From positions 21,341 through 85,340 of the forward strand of contig CAWGIM010000025.1 of assembly GCA_963822615.1 (NCBI GenBank): a stretch of DNA of 64,000 nucleotides, written 5' to 3'. Positions 40,963 to 50,094 of the stretch are shown in pieces. The translations under genes were made by a program, and so were the position numbers. The first letter of the stretch is position 1, and each line of letters starts with the position of its first letter. Origin of the DNA: Trebonia sp963822615 (GTDB taxonomy: Bacteria; Actinomycetota; Actinomycetes; Streptosporangiales; Streptosporangiaceae). The notes under the pieces were generated by a model that did no database searches, was not told where the DNA came from, and saw only the letters and a list, made by a program, of their open reading frames with translations.

Positions 40963-42687
40963 TTACGCCGTCTCGGTCCCGTGGGTCGCCGTTCCCGAGC
41001 GCAGCACCGAGCCGGCCGTCGCGCCGGTGGCGAGGCCGTCGGCCACCACCCGCTCCCCGTTGACGAGCACGTGCACGATCCCCTCCGAGGGGGCGGTCAG
41101 CCGGGCGGCCCCGCCCGGCATGTCGGCCGCGAACCCGGCCAGCCCCGAGCCGACCCGCGCCGGGTCGAACACGGTGATGTCAGCGTGGTAACCGCGGCCG
41201 ATCCGGCCGCGGTGCCGCAGGCCGTAATGGCGGGCGGGCGCGTCGGTGATCATCTGGACTGCCTTCTCGGTGCTCACCAGGCGCTGGCCGCGGATCATCT
41301 CACCGAGGAAGCTGGCGGTGTACCCGGCGCCGCACATGCGGTCGAGGTGAGCGCCCGCGTCCGACCCGCCGAGGAGGGCATCCGGGTCCTGCCAGACGGC
41401 CTGGCGCAGCCGCCAGACGTCGTCCGTTTCCGGCCGGACCGGCCACAGGATCGTCCGCAGCTCGTCGTTGAGCACGATGCCGACCAGGCAGTCGAACGGC
41501 CGCATCCCCCGCGTCGCCGCGATCTCCGCTACCGACCGGCCGGTGAGCCCGGCGTTGGCGGCGGAGTAGGTGTCACCGATGACGTAATTCCCGAAGTTGC
41601 CGAGCCGTCGCAGTACTCCGGCCTCGGGGCTGGTCGCGCGCTCGAGCAGCCAGTCCCTGACCTCCGGCTGCCGTAGCTGAGCGATGCGCTCGGGTACCGG
41701 CAGGCCGAACACGCGCTTCCAGTCGGGCAGCAGCTGCATGCCGCAGTGGTTCAGGAAGCTCTGGGTCTGCGGAACGTACAGCGGCATCGTCAGCACGGCG
41801 ATCTTTCCGCCGCTCGCCCGGGCCTGCCGCGAGGGCTCGAACTGGAGCTCGCCACGGTGCGGCATCGCCGGGTCGGGGTTGAACACGTTCCAGTTGAGCG
41901 GCCGCCTCGACTCGGCTGTCATCGCGACCAGCAGCTCGGTCTCTGACTGACTGAACCCGTCGGTGGCCAGGCACCCGTTGACGATCACCTCAAGCCCGGT
42001 CCCGTCGTACTGGCCGACGACGCGGCTGAGGGCGAGCAGCTCCTGCTCGGTCGCCACCCGGGACGCCACCGGCCGGCCGTCACCGTCGGAGTGCGTGGCG
42101 GAGCGGGTGGACGACAGCCCGAGCGCGCCGCCCTCGATGCTCTCCGCCAGGATGCGGCTCATGGCGGTGACCTCGTCCTCGGTGGCCGCCCGGGTGAGGG
42201 CCGCTTCCCCCATGGCGTACAGGCGCAGCGCGCAGTGACCGAGCATGAAGCCGGCGTTGACGCCGATGCGGCCTTCCAGCCGGTCGAGGTACTCGGGGAA
42301 CGTCTCCCAGTCCCACGGCACCCCGTCCTCGAGGGCGCCCAGCGGCATGCCCTCCACCTGCACCATCATCCGCCGGATGTAGTCCGCGTCGGCCGGCTTG
42401 AGCGGGGCCAGGGTGAAGCCGCAGTTACCGCTGATGACGGTGGTTACCCCGTGCAGGCTCGACGGCGTCGCCGCCGGGTCCCAGAACAGCTGGGCGTCGT
42501 AGTGCGTGTGCGGATCGACGAACCCGGGCGCCACGATCAGGCCGTCGGCGTCGTAGGTGGTGCCAGCCCGGTCAGTGATCGTGCCGATCTCGACGACGCG
42601 GCCGTCGCTGAGCCCCACGTCGGCGCGGTAGCCGGCCTTGCCCGTGCCGTCGATGACGGTCCCGCCCTTGATCACGGCGTCCAGCAT
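40963..42687 (-). CDS. N-acyl-D-amino-acid deacylase-like amidohydrolase
   Basis: 574 residues. GFVDPHTHYDAQLFWD supplies the HxH metal pair, ISGNCGFTLAP follows, and LLGGSDAGAHLDRMCGAGY with the late HADITVFDP closes the composite-barrel fold of D-aminoacylase/dihydroorotase-like amidohydrolases. Its ATG directly follows the stop of the upstream amidohydrolase (no gap), with GGGGGAG as ribosome site. The two enzymes therefore work in the same pathway, probably degradation of an N-acylated or cyclic amide substrate. Confidence 0.88.
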   Translation of the reverse strand: MLDAVIKGGTVIDGTGKAGYRADVGLSDGRVVEIGTITDRAGTTYDADGLIVAPGFVDPHTHYDAQLFWDPAATPSSLHGVTTVISGNCGFTLAPLKPADADYIRRMMVQVEGMPLGALEDGVPWDWETFPEYLDRLEGRIGVNAGFMLGHCALRLYAMGEAALTRAATEDEVTAMSRILAESIEGGALGLSSTRSATHSDGDGRPVASRVATEQELLALSRVVGQYDGTGLEVIVNGCLATDGFSQSETELLVAMTAESRRPLNWNVFNPDPAMPHRGELQFEPSRQARASGGKIAVLTMPLYVPQTQSFLNHCGMQLLPDWKRVFGLPVPERIAQLRQPEVRDWLLERATSPEAGVLRRLGNFGNYVIGDTYSAANAGLTGRSVAEIAATRGMRPFDCLVGIVLNDELRTILWPVRPETDDVWRLRQAVWQDPDALLGGSDAGAHLDRMCGAGYTASFLGEMIRGQRLVSTEKAVQMITDAPARHYGLRHRGRIGRGYHADITVFDPARVGSGLAGFAADMPGGAARLTAPSEGIVHVLVNGERVVADGLATGATAGSVLRSGTATHGTETA

Positions 42688-43812
42688 CTACTCCCCCAGG
42701 TCCGCGGTGGGCCAGTTGAACAGGCTTTCCGCGTTCTCGTAGGCCATCTTGCGGACGTCGCCGTCCGGCACGCCGCCCATCATTTCGCTGACCGTCACCT
42801 GGGTGTCCGGCCAGATGCAGCTCGAGTGCGGGTAGTCGCACTCCCAGAGGATGCGGTCGATCCCGACCTCATGGCGGATGCGGACGCCGTACGGCTCGTC
42901 GATGACGCAGAACCACATGTTGCGCCGGCACACCTCCGACGGCATGAGATCGTCCACGCCGCTCCAGAAGCGGTGCCGTTCGTACATCCGGTCGGCTCGC
43001 TCCAGGGCAGACGGCACCCAGCTGATGCCCCCCTCGGAGTAGACCAGCTTGATGCGCGGGAACTTGCGCGGGACGGGGCTGAACATCATGCCGAGCGCGT
43101 GGGTGATGGTGGGCACGAAGCCGAGTGCGATCCCCAGGCTCTCCGGGCTCTCCGGCGGCCGGTAGGGCTTCCAGCCGCTCGACCCGATGTGCATGCAGAC
43201 CGCGAGGCCGGCCTCCTGGCAGACCGACCACATGGGGTCCCAGTAGTCGCTGTAGTAGGAGGGCAGGCCGAGCACGCTGGTCTCCTCCGGGATCGATATC
43301 GCGCGGATACCGCGCGCCAGGTTCCTGGTGATCTCGCGCACCGCGGCGTCCATGTCCCACAACTGCACGATCGACATCGGCACGAACATCCGCGGCGCGG
43401 CCGGGCACCATTCCTCGATGACGTAGTCGTTCCAGGCCGACACGCAGGCCGCGGCGAGCTCGCGGTCCTTGAGCGAGGGGAACAGGGCGCCGCCGAAGCG
43501 CGGCAGCGTCGGGAACCCGATGCTGGCCACGATGCCCTCGCCCAGCAGGTCGCTCGCCCGCGCCCGCGGGTCGTAGCAGCCCGGGATCATCTCGCTGAAC
43601 CGCATCGGCTCCTTGTCCCACTCTTCCATCGGCTTGCCCGCGACCGCGTTGAGCCCGAGCGTGGGGTGCCGGCCTCCCTCGATGACCCAGTACTCCGACT
43701 CGCCGTCGTCCACCACGCGCGGAACGGCGTCACCGAACCGCTTCGCGGAGAGGCGGCTGGTCCACAGGTCGGCCGGCTCGATGATGTGGTCGTCGACGCT
43801 GAACAGCTTCAC
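42688..43812 (-). CDS. Amidohydrolase family 2 (TIM-barrel metal-dependent hydrolase)
   Basis: 374 residues from the GTG at 43812, chosen for the strong AGGAGG five bases upstream. SVDDHIIEP (DxH-type metal motif), GSSGWKPYRPPES, YSEGGISWVP and ECDYPHSSCIWPDT match the amidohydrolase 2 family that includes decarboxylases and hydrolases of aromatic acids. First gene of a two-gene operon with the D-aminoacylase-like enzyme; the double GntR-FCD regulator upstream on the same strand is the likely controller. Confidence 0.87.
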   Translation of the reverse strand: MKLFSVDDHIIEPADLWTSRLSAKRFGDAVPRVVDDGESEYWVIEGGRHPTLGLNAVAGKPMEEWDKEPMRFSEMIPGCYDPRARASDLLGEGIVASIGFPTLPRFGGALFPSLKDRELAAACVSAWNDYVIEEWCPAAPRMFVPMSIVQLWDMDAAVREITRNLARGIRAISIPEETSVLGLPSYYSDYWDPMWSVCQEAGLAVCMHIGSSGWKPYRPPESPESLGIALGFVPTITHALGMMFSPVPRKFPRIKLVYSEGGISWVPSALERADRMYERHRFWSGVDDLMPSEVCRRNMWFCVIDEPYGVRIRHEVGIDRILWECDYPHSSCIWPDTQVTVSEMMGGVPDGDVRKMAYENAESLFNWPTADLGE

Positions 43813-43953
43813 GCTGCCTCCTGAGCACGCGGTGGACGAGCGCGATACGGCCGTCTGACTCATCACATTAAGTGCACTGAATAGGATGCACAAGGCCCGA
43901 TTAGGGACACCCAGGGAAGAATGCTGGAGAAAGAGTGTCCTGATCTATGAGCG

Positions 43954-45393
43954 CTAGCTGGCGGAAGAGTCCCGGACCCAGTAGCGGGCGGCCGGGACCG
44001 CCTCGGCCTGGTGGCGGACGAAGTCGAGCAGCCCCTCGAGGTGGCGGCGCATCCGGAAGCGGGCCAGGTCGGCGTCGCGCCGGGCGATCGAGCCGAGGAT
44101 CGCGTCATGCGCGTGCTGCACCGCCCCGGTTGACCGCGGGTCCTCCCCGCCGCCGTTCCGCGGCCAGCGCAGCTCGGTCAGCTGCACGAGGACCCGGGTG
44201 AGCAGCTCAAGCACGGGGTTTCCTGACAGTCCGGCCAGCGTCACGTGCCAGCCCTGGTCGATGTCCGGCGCCGCCGCCGGGTCCGCGTCGCGCCGCCGTT
44301 CCACCGCCGCGCCCAGCCGCGCCAGGCCCCGGTCGTCGACCGTCTCCACGACCCGTTCAAGCACCTCCATCTCGACCGCGGCCCGGATCTCGAAGAGCTG
44401 CGTCGGGGTGACCCCCCGGCGAGCCAGCTGCAACGCCAGGCCGTCCCTGGCCGCGCCGGCCCCGGGCTCGCCGATGAACAGCCCCCCGCCGGGACCGCGG
44501 CGCATCACCGCGACGTCGAGGTGCCCGAGGATCTGGACCGCCTCACGCAGCACCGCCCGGCTGACCCCGTAGGCCGACATCAGGCCCGCCTCCGATGCCA
44601 GCAGCGTGCCGACCGGCCAGCCCGCGGCGGCGATGTCCCTGATGATCGCGCGGGCGGTCACCTCAGGCAGCTTCGCGGACGGGCCGACCCGGGGAAGTTC
44701 CAGTCGCCGGCCCGCGCCGGGAGCACCTGCGGTTGACCCGGGCGCCGGGCGCAGGTGCTCCCGCATCCGGGTCGCGGCCAGGCCGCCGTCGCCCGCGATG
44801 ATGGCCGCCGCGAGGCCGGCGTGCTGGGCCGCCGCTGACGGCGCGGCCACCGCTGCCGCCGGGCCGGCCGGGCTCAGGTACGGGCGGGCCATCGAGTCCA
44901 GCAGGTCGACCAGGAACTCCAGCGCCACGTTCCCGGTCGCCGCCGCGACCACCCGGTGCAGCTCCCGTCCGTCTGGCCGGCCCGCTCGGTGCTCCCTGGC
45001 CACCAGGGCCCGCATCCGGGTCAGGTCAGCCTCGGTCATCCGGCTGGGCGCCAGGGCGGCCGCCGCCGACTCGACCACGACCTGAGCCTCGAGCAGGTCG
45101 TCGAGGTCAGCCCGCAGGTAGAAAAGGTAGACCGACAGGGCATCGGCGACCGATTCCAGCGTCGGCGCGCCGACCACCAGCCCGCCCCCGGGGCCGGGCC
45201 GCATCCGCGCGACCTGCTGTAGCTCGAGCAGGCGGGTACTCTGCCGCAGCACCGCCCGGCTGACTCCGTACCGGCGCTGCAGCTCCGCCTCGGAGCCGAG
45301 CACCGTGCCTTCACGCCAGTCCGCGGCGGCGATGTCCGCGACGATCCGGTCAGCGGTGGCAACCGCCAGCTTGGCCGCGCGGACGTCCGTCAT
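43954..45393 (-). CDS. Tandem double GntR-FCD transcriptional regulator
   Basis: 479 residues from the ATG at 45393, about twice the normal FadR/FCD length. Two complete units are fused: winged helix at about 33-62 (GSEAELQRRYGVSRAVLRQ) with PGPGGGLVVG, then an FCD-type helical domain to about 215; a second winged helix at about 265-292 (ASEAGLMSAYGVSRAVLREA) with RGPGGGLFIG and a second FCD domain. One chain could form a pseudo-dimer. It precedes the amidohydrolase operon and follows the Cys-rich gene by 14 bp. Confidence 0.88.
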   Translation of the reverse strand: MTDVRAAKLAVATADRIVADIAAADWREGTVLGSEAELQRRYGVSRAVLRQSTRLLELQQVARMRPGPGGGLVVGAPTLESVADALSVYLFYLRADLDDLLEAQVVVESAAAALAPSRMTEADLTRMRALVAREHRAGRPDGRELHRVVAAATGNVALEFLVDLLDSMARPYLSPAGPAAAVAAPSAAAQHAGLAAAIIAGDGGLAATRMREHLRPAPGSTAGAPGAGRRLELPRVGPSAKLPEVTARAIIRDIAAAGWPVGTLLASEAGLMSAYGVSRAVLREAVQILGHLDVAVMRRGPGGGLFIGEPGAGAARDGLALQLARRGVTPTQLFEIRAAVEMEVLERVVETVDDRGLARLGAAVERRRDADPAAAPDIDQGWHVTLAGLSGNPVLELLTRVLVQLTELRWPRNGGGEDPRSTGAVQHAHDAILGSIARRDADLARFRMRRHLEGLLDFVRHQAEAVPAARYWVRDSSAS

Positions 45394-45407
45394 CCGCGCA
45401 CCCGCTC

Positions 45408-45740
45408 CTAGTGCGGCATCTCGGCGACGCCCTGGGCGACCGCGCACGGTGCGCACAGCGGCAGGTCCTTGGGGCCGAGCCGCCGGTTCAGCACCGCCCG
45501 GCCGTCGCACACGTTCATGTCGGCCGGGTGCGCGCTGTCACACGGGCACTGGCAGACGCCCCAGTTCCCGGCCAGCACGTTCCTGGCGGCGTCCACCGCG
45601 GTACGCAACGCCGGGTCGAGCTTCTCTACCGCCTCGCTGGTGGCCGCGGTCACCTGCACCCGCCACTGGCTGAGCGCGGCGGTGGCGGCCTGCCAGGCCG
45701 ATGCGAACTGCCGGGCTGGGTTCTCCGGGTAATCCCCCAT
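45408..45740 (-). CDS. Conserved hypothetical protein with a Cys-rich C terminus
   Basis: 110 residues. The first 60 residues are helical; the rest carries six cysteines (VCQCPCDSAH, NVCDGRAVL, LCAPCAVAQ), a pattern that suggests a small zinc-binding or iron-sulfur site. I do not recognise a named family. It is upstream of and probably cotranscribed with the double GntR regulator (14-bp gap). Confidence 0.7.
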   Translation of the reverse strand: MGDYPENPARQFASAWQAATAALSQWRVQVTAATSEAVEKLDPALRTAVDAARNVLAGNWGVCQCPCDSAHPADMNVCDGRAVLNRRLGPKDLPLCAPCAVAQGVAEMPH

Positions 45741-45834
45741 CTCTGGATTTTCTCACCTGGCCGCGGCGTTGGCCAGCGGGGGGCCGGCCAATCTCAACCG
45801 GGGGCGATCCGGGCGAGCGTACGGCCGGCCGCAG

Positions 45835-47493
45835 TCACGCCGCCGGGCCGGGCGAGTCGCGGGCGGCGTCGGCCGCGAGCAGCGTCTCGGCCAGGCTGTC
45901 GGCCTCCCGGCGGGTCGCCGGGTGGCCGAGCACCGCGGTCAGGAACGGCTCGCGCCCCAGCTCGTACACCAGCGCGTCGGTCCGGGCGGTCACCGTCGCG
46001 GTGCGCGGGATGGAGCGCAGCAGCGCCACCTCCCCCACTCCCTCCCCCCGCCCGCAGCGGCGCACCGCATGGCCGTGCTGGGTTACCTCGAACTGGCCGG
46101 ACGCGATCGCGTAATAGCTGTCACCGAGCTCGCCCTGCTCGATCAGCGCGGTCCCGGCCGGGACCGGCAGCGCGGCGAGCGAGCCGGCCAGCCCCTCCAG
46201 GGCGGGGGCGGGCATGCGGGCGAACAGCGGGACCGCGCGCAGCAGCGCGATCTGCACCACCGGCACCGGCGCGGCCGAGTCCACCCTGAACAGTGCCCGG
46301 CCGCCCGCGGCGGCCGCGGCCGGCAGCACCGCGGCCACCCCGAGCAGCGCCAGCCGGCTGCCGCCGAGCCCGGCCAGCGCGGGCACCAGCAGTGCGCCGA
46401 GTGCGTAGCCCGCCATCATCAGCCCCTCAAGCAGCCCGAACACCGGTCCCAGGGACTGCGCCGGCACCGACCGCTGCAGCAGGGTACGGATGGCCACGTC
46501 AAGCACCTCCTTGCTGGCGCCCGCCACCGCCAGCAGCGCCAGCGTCCCGCCCAGGCCGACGCTGGCCGCGGTGGCCGCCACCGCCGCGCTGAGCAGCACC
46601 GCCGCCCCCAGGATGGGGGCGCTCAGCCGCCGGCCGATAAGCAGCACGGTGCCCGCCGCGGCCAGCATCGCGCCGATGCCGTCGGCCGCGTTCAGGTAGC
46701 CGGCCCAGGCCTGCGAGCGGCCGAGCACGCTGACCGCGAGGATGACGAACAGCAGGTCGAGCGCGCCCCCCACCACCGCCTCGGCGCTCAGCAGGGCCAG
46801 CATCACCCGCAGCCGCGGCTGCCGGGCGGCCAGCCGGACGCTGGACCGCAGCCCGCCGACAGCCGACTCCTGCCCCTGCGGCGCCGCCAGCGGCGGCACC
46901 CGCAGCCGGGTGACCAGCAGCGCCGACAGCAGGCCGAGCGCGGCGCAGGCGGTGAACACCCCTGCCACCCCGCTCAGCCAGATCAGCAGGCCGGCCAGCG
47001 AGCCCGCCACCGCGAACCCGGCCGCCTCTACCCACCCGGTCACCACGTTGACCGCCGTCAGCTGGTCCGGGGTCGCGGCCAGCGACGGCAGCAGGGTCGC
47101 CTGGGCCGGGCGGGTGGCGGTGACCGCGACCGCGGCGACCACCGCGGCGCAGAACGCGGCCGCCGGCAGCCGCAGCGCGATCCCGGCCGCGGTCAGTCCC
47201 ATGCCGGCCGCCTGCACCAGGTAGCCGCCCGCCAGCAGCGCGGCCGGGACGCGGCGGCTGGTCAGCGCGGCCAGCAGCGGCGCCACCACCGCGGCGGGCG
47301 CCAACTGGGCCAGCGCGATCAGCCCGGCCGCGGTCGCGCCGCCCCAGGCGTAGGCGTAGACCAGCACCCCCAGCCAGACCGCCTGCTCGGTCAGGATGAA
47401 CAGCGCGTAGGCGGCCACCACCCGCAGCAGTGCCCGGTTGCCCGCCAGCGCGCGCAGCGCGCCGGTCCCGCTCCCCGCGGTTTCGCTCCCCAT
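45835..47493 (-). CDS. MFS transporter with C-terminal cyclic-nucleotide-binding domain
   Basis: 552 residues. About twelve transmembrane helices occupy residues 20-410. A cNMP-binding (CAP-ED) domain follows from about 430: LFARMPAPALEGLAGSLAAL, GTALIEQGELGDSYYAIASGQFEV and the phosphate cassette region GEGVGEVALLRSIPRTATV. The canonical cassette (GE...RxA) is preserved as GEVALLRSIPRTA. A major-facilitator permease under direct control of a cyclic nucleotide is implied. It is divergent from the DNA ligase gene. Confidence 0.87.
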   Translation of the reverse strand: MGSETAGSGTGALRALAGNRALLRVVAAYALFILTEQAVWLGVLVYAYAWGGATAAGLIALAQLAPAAVVAPLLAALTSRRVPAALLAGGYLVQAAGMGLTAAGIALRLPAAAFCAAVVAAVAVTATRPAQATLLPSLAATPDQLTAVNVVTGWVEAAGFAVAGSLAGLLIWLSGVAGVFTACAALGLLSALLVTRLRVPPLAAPQGQESAVGGLRSSVRLAARQPRLRVMLALLSAEAVVGGALDLLFVILAVSVLGRSQAWAGYLNAADGIGAMLAAAGTVLLIGRRLSAPILGAAVLLSAAVAATAASVGLGGTLALLAVAGASKEVLDVAIRTLLQRSVPAQSLGPVFGLLEGLMMAGYALGALLVPALAGLGGSRLALLGVAAVLPAAAAAGGRALFRVDSAAPVPVVQIALLRAVPLFARMPAPALEGLAGSLAALPVPAGTALIEQGELGDSYYAIASGQFEVTQHGHAVRRCGRGEGVGEVALLRSIPRTATVTARTDALVYELGREPFLTAVLGHPATRREADSLAETLLAADAARDSPGPAA

Positions 47494-47613
47494 GGCGCCA
47501 TCATCAGCAGCCCGGCCGCGCCGCTCCAGGGCGTTAGCACCACCGGGCGGGGGGTGCGGCCACCGCAGGCCGCCCGTTTGAGCTGGCAGCCAGGGAGGTA
47601 TGCAGCTTTCACG

Positions 47614-48597
47614 ATGTCTGCTGAGGCTGAGCCGGGAACTGCCGCCATGCCCGCGTGGGCCGAGCCGCAGCTAGCGACCCTGACCCGGGAGCGGTTCTCT
47701 TCCCCCGAGTGGATTTTCGAGCGGAAGCTGGACGGCGAGCGGTGCCTCGCCTTCGCCGGCCCTGACGGTGTGCGGCTGCTGAGCCGGAGCAAGCGCGACA
47801 TCAGCCGGACCTTCCCGGAGGTCGCCGGGGCGCTGCGCGCGCAGCGGCACGACGGCGGGCTGATCCTGGACGGCGAGATCGTCGCCTTCGCCGGGGAGCA
47901 GACCCGGTTCAGCCGGCTGCAGCAGCGGCTCGGGGTGGCCAGCCCGGGCGAGCGGCTGCTGGCCGACTACCCGGTGTTCTACTACGTGTTCGACCTGCTG
48001 TACGCCGACGGCAGGGACACCAGGCCGCTGCCGCTGACCGAGCGCAAGCGGCTGCTGGCCGGCGCGGTTGACTTCGCCGGCCCGCTGCGGCTGACCGAGC
48101 ACCGCTCCCGCGACGGGGTGCAGTTCTACCAGCAGGCCTGCCACGACGGCTGGGAGGGGCTGGTCGCCAAGCGGGCCGACGCCCCCTACGCGGGCGGCCG
48201 CAACCGCAACTGGCTCAAGTTCAAGTGCGAGAACGCCCAGGAGTTCGTGATCGGCGGCTACACCGACCCGCAGCGGTCCCGGGTCGGCTTCGGCGCGCTG
48301 CTGCTCGGCTACTACGAACCCGACGGCGTCCTGGTCTACGCGGGCAAGGTCGGCACCGGCTTCGACAACCGGATGCTGCGCACCCTGCATGCCACCCTGG
48401 CCGGCCTCGAGCAGCCGCAAAGCCCGTTCGGCCGCGGCCGCCAGCCGGGCCCGCGCGGCGTCCACTGGGTGAAGCCCCGGCTGGTCGGGCAGGTGGGCTT
48501 CGCCGAGTGGACCGACGACGGCCAGCTCCGTCACCCGCGCTTCACGGGCCTGCGGGACGACAAGCAGGCCCGCGACGTGGTGCGCGAGGTGCCCTAA
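47614..48597 (+). CDS. ATP-dependent DNA ligase (LigC/LigD ligase-domain type)
   Basis: 327 residues from the ATG at 47614. The adenylation lysine is K38 in FERKLDGER (KxDG), followed by LLSRSKRDIS, DGEIVAF, YYVFDLLYADG, EGLVAKRADAPY and WLKFKC motifs, then an OB-fold with YAGKVGTGFD. Such single-domain ligases take part in end joining or base repair in actinobacteria. No ku or LigD polymerase/phosphoesterase gene is adjacent. The open frame reaches far upstream but that part has no family similarity. Confidence 0.92.
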   Translation: MSAEAEPGTAAMPAWAEPQLATLTRERFSSPEWIFERKLDGERCLAFAGPDGVRLLSRSKRDISRTFPEVAGALRAQRHDGGLILDGEIVAFAGEQTRFSRLQQRLGVASPGERLLADYPVFYYVFDLLYADGRDTRPLPLTERKRLLAGAVDFAGPLRLTEHRSRDGVQFYQQACHDGWEGLVAKRADAPYAGGRNRNWLKFKCENAQEFVIGGYTDPQRSRVGFGALLLGYYEPDGVLVYAGKVGTGFDNRMLRTLHATLAGLEQPQSPFGRGRQPGPRGVHWVKPRLVGQVGFAEWTDDGQLRHPRFTGLRDDKQARDVVREVP

Positions 48598-48624
48598 GGC
48601 CGGTGTTGCGGTGCCGGTGTTACC

Positions 48625-49653
48625 GTGGCGGGCGTGACCAAGATCGCGATCCTCGACGACTACCTCGGCGTCGCCCTCGAGTACGGCGACTGGTCGGCAC
48701 TGCCGGGCGACGCCGAGGTCACCGTGTACCGGGAGGCAATCGCGCCCGAGCGGCTGGTGCAGGAGCTGGCGGGGTACCAGGTCGTCGTCATCACCCAGCA
48801 GCGGGCGCGCTTCCCGCGGGCGGTGCTGGAGGGGCTGCCCGGCCTCCGGCTCATCGTCTGCAACGGGCGGACCAGCAACGTCATCGATCACCAGGCCAGG
48901 ATCGAGCGCGGCATCCTGCTCTGCGGCACCGCCGACACCAGCCAGCCCGGCCCCGGCGAGTACCGGGCGGGCCCGGGCCTGCCCGCGCCGGCCGAGATGG
49001 CCTGGGCGCTGATCTTCGCGGTGGCGAAGCGGACCGGCATCGAGGACCGGGTGATCCGGGCGGGCGGCTGGCAGACCGGGTTCCCGGTCCCGCTGGCGGG
49101 CAAGACGCTCGGCCTGCTCGGCGCGGGACGCCTCGGCGGCGCCATGGTGCCGGTGGCGAAGGCGCTCGGCCTGGACGTCATCGCCTGGAGCCAGCACCTG
49201 ACCGCCGGGCGCTGCGCCGAGCTCGGCGTCACCCGGGTGACCAAGGACGAGCTGCTGGCAACGGCGGACGTACTCGGGGTGTTCCTGGTGCTGTCCGAGC
49301 GCTCGCGCGGCACGCTGCGGGCCGCGGACCTGGCCGCCATGAAGCCGGGCGCCATCCTGGTGAACGTGTCCCGCGGACCCATCGTGGAGGAAGCGGCCCT
49401 GGTCGAGGCGCTGCGCTCGGGCCACCTGGCCGGGGCCGGGCTCGACGTCTTCGACCGCGAGCCGCTGCCGCCCGGCCACCCCCTCCTGGCGCTGGACAAC
49501 GTCGTGCTCACCCCGCACGTCGGCTACGTCACCGAGCAGGGGTTCCGTACCGCCTGGGAGCGGATGGCACAGGACGTGGCGGCCTACCTCGCGGGCGCGC
49601 CGATCCGGGTGGTGACCGACCCGGCCGACTGCCCGCCGATGGCGCCGCAGTAG
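48625..49653 (+). CDS. D-2-hydroxyacid dehydrogenase (NAD-dependent)
   Basis: 342 residues from a GTG (48625; 48634 also possible). NAD-binding GLLGAGRLGGAM, VSRGPIVEE (Arg), DVFDREPLPPGHPL (Glu) and LTPHVGYVTE (His) give the complete formate/glycerate dehydrogenase-type active site. Substrate specificity is open; phosphoglycerate, glyoxylate or related 2-oxo acids are possible. It follows the ligase gene by 28 bp and could be cotranscribed. Confidence 0.87.
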   Translation: MAGVTKIAILDDYLGVALEYGDWSALPGDAEVTVYREAIAPERLVQELAGYQVVVITQQRARFPRAVLEGLPGLRLIVCNGRTSNVIDHQARIERGILLCGTADTSQPGPGEYRAGPGLPAPAEMAWALIFAVAKRTGIEDRVIRAGGWQTGFPVPLAGKTLGLLGAGRLGGAMVPVAKALGLDVIAWSQHLTAGRCAELGVTRVTKDELLATADVLGVFLVLSERSRGTLRAADLAAMKPGAILVNVSRGPIVEEAALVEALRSGHLAGAGLDVFDREPLPPGHPLLALDNVVLTPHVGYVTEQGFRTAWERMAQDVAAYLAGAPIRVVTDPADCPPMAPQ

Positions 49654-49676
49654 CGGCCGGCTGGGACAATACCCGC

Positions 49677-50072
49677 ATGGACACCGCTGCCCGCGCTGCC
49701 GAGGGTGCCTGCCCCTGCGGCCTCGGCGACGACTACCCCGCCTGCTGCGGGCGGTTTCACGCCGGCCAGCCCGCCCCGACCGCCGAGGCGCTGATGCGCG
49801 CCCGGTACAGCGCGTTCGCGGTCGGCGACGCGGGCTACCTCTTGCGCACCTGGCACCCGTCGGCCCGCCCGGCCCGGCTGACGCTCGACCCGGCGCAGCG
49901 GTGGACCCGGCTGGCGGTGCTCGGAACCGACCGCGGCGGCCTGTTCGACCAGGCCGGCACGGTCCAGTTCCGGGCCGTCTACAGCACCCGCGGCCAGCGC
50001 GGCGTGCTCGCGGAGACCAGCAGCTTCGTCCGGCGCGACGGGCAGTGGACCTACCTCGGCGCCGCCGGGTAA
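49677..50072 (+). CDS. YchJ-family metal-binding protein
   Basis: 131 residues from the ATG at 49677. The N-terminal CPCGLGDDYPACCGRFHAG is a SEC-C-like zinc motif, followed by EALMRARYSAFAVGDAGYLLRTWHPSARP and an NTF2-like fold ending QFRAVYSTRGQRGVLAETSSFVRRDGQWTYL (short parts). This is the YchJ/UPF0225 layout. Function unknown. It follows the dehydrogenase gene by 23 bp. Confidence 0.9.
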   Translation: MDTAARAAEGACPCGLGDDYPACCGRFHAGQPAPTAEALMRARYSAFAVGDAGYLLRTWHPSARPARLTLDPAQRWTRLAVLGTDRGGLFDQAGTVQFRAVYSTRGQRGVLAETSSFVRRDGQWTYLGAAG

Positions 50073-50094
50073 CCGCGGGGCGGCGCGGGCCACA

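Noticed and set aside
45769..47613. Upstream extension of the DNA ligase frame
   Set aside because: Antisense to the MFS-cNMP gene, no homology; ligase proteins of this type begin near the 47614 ATG.
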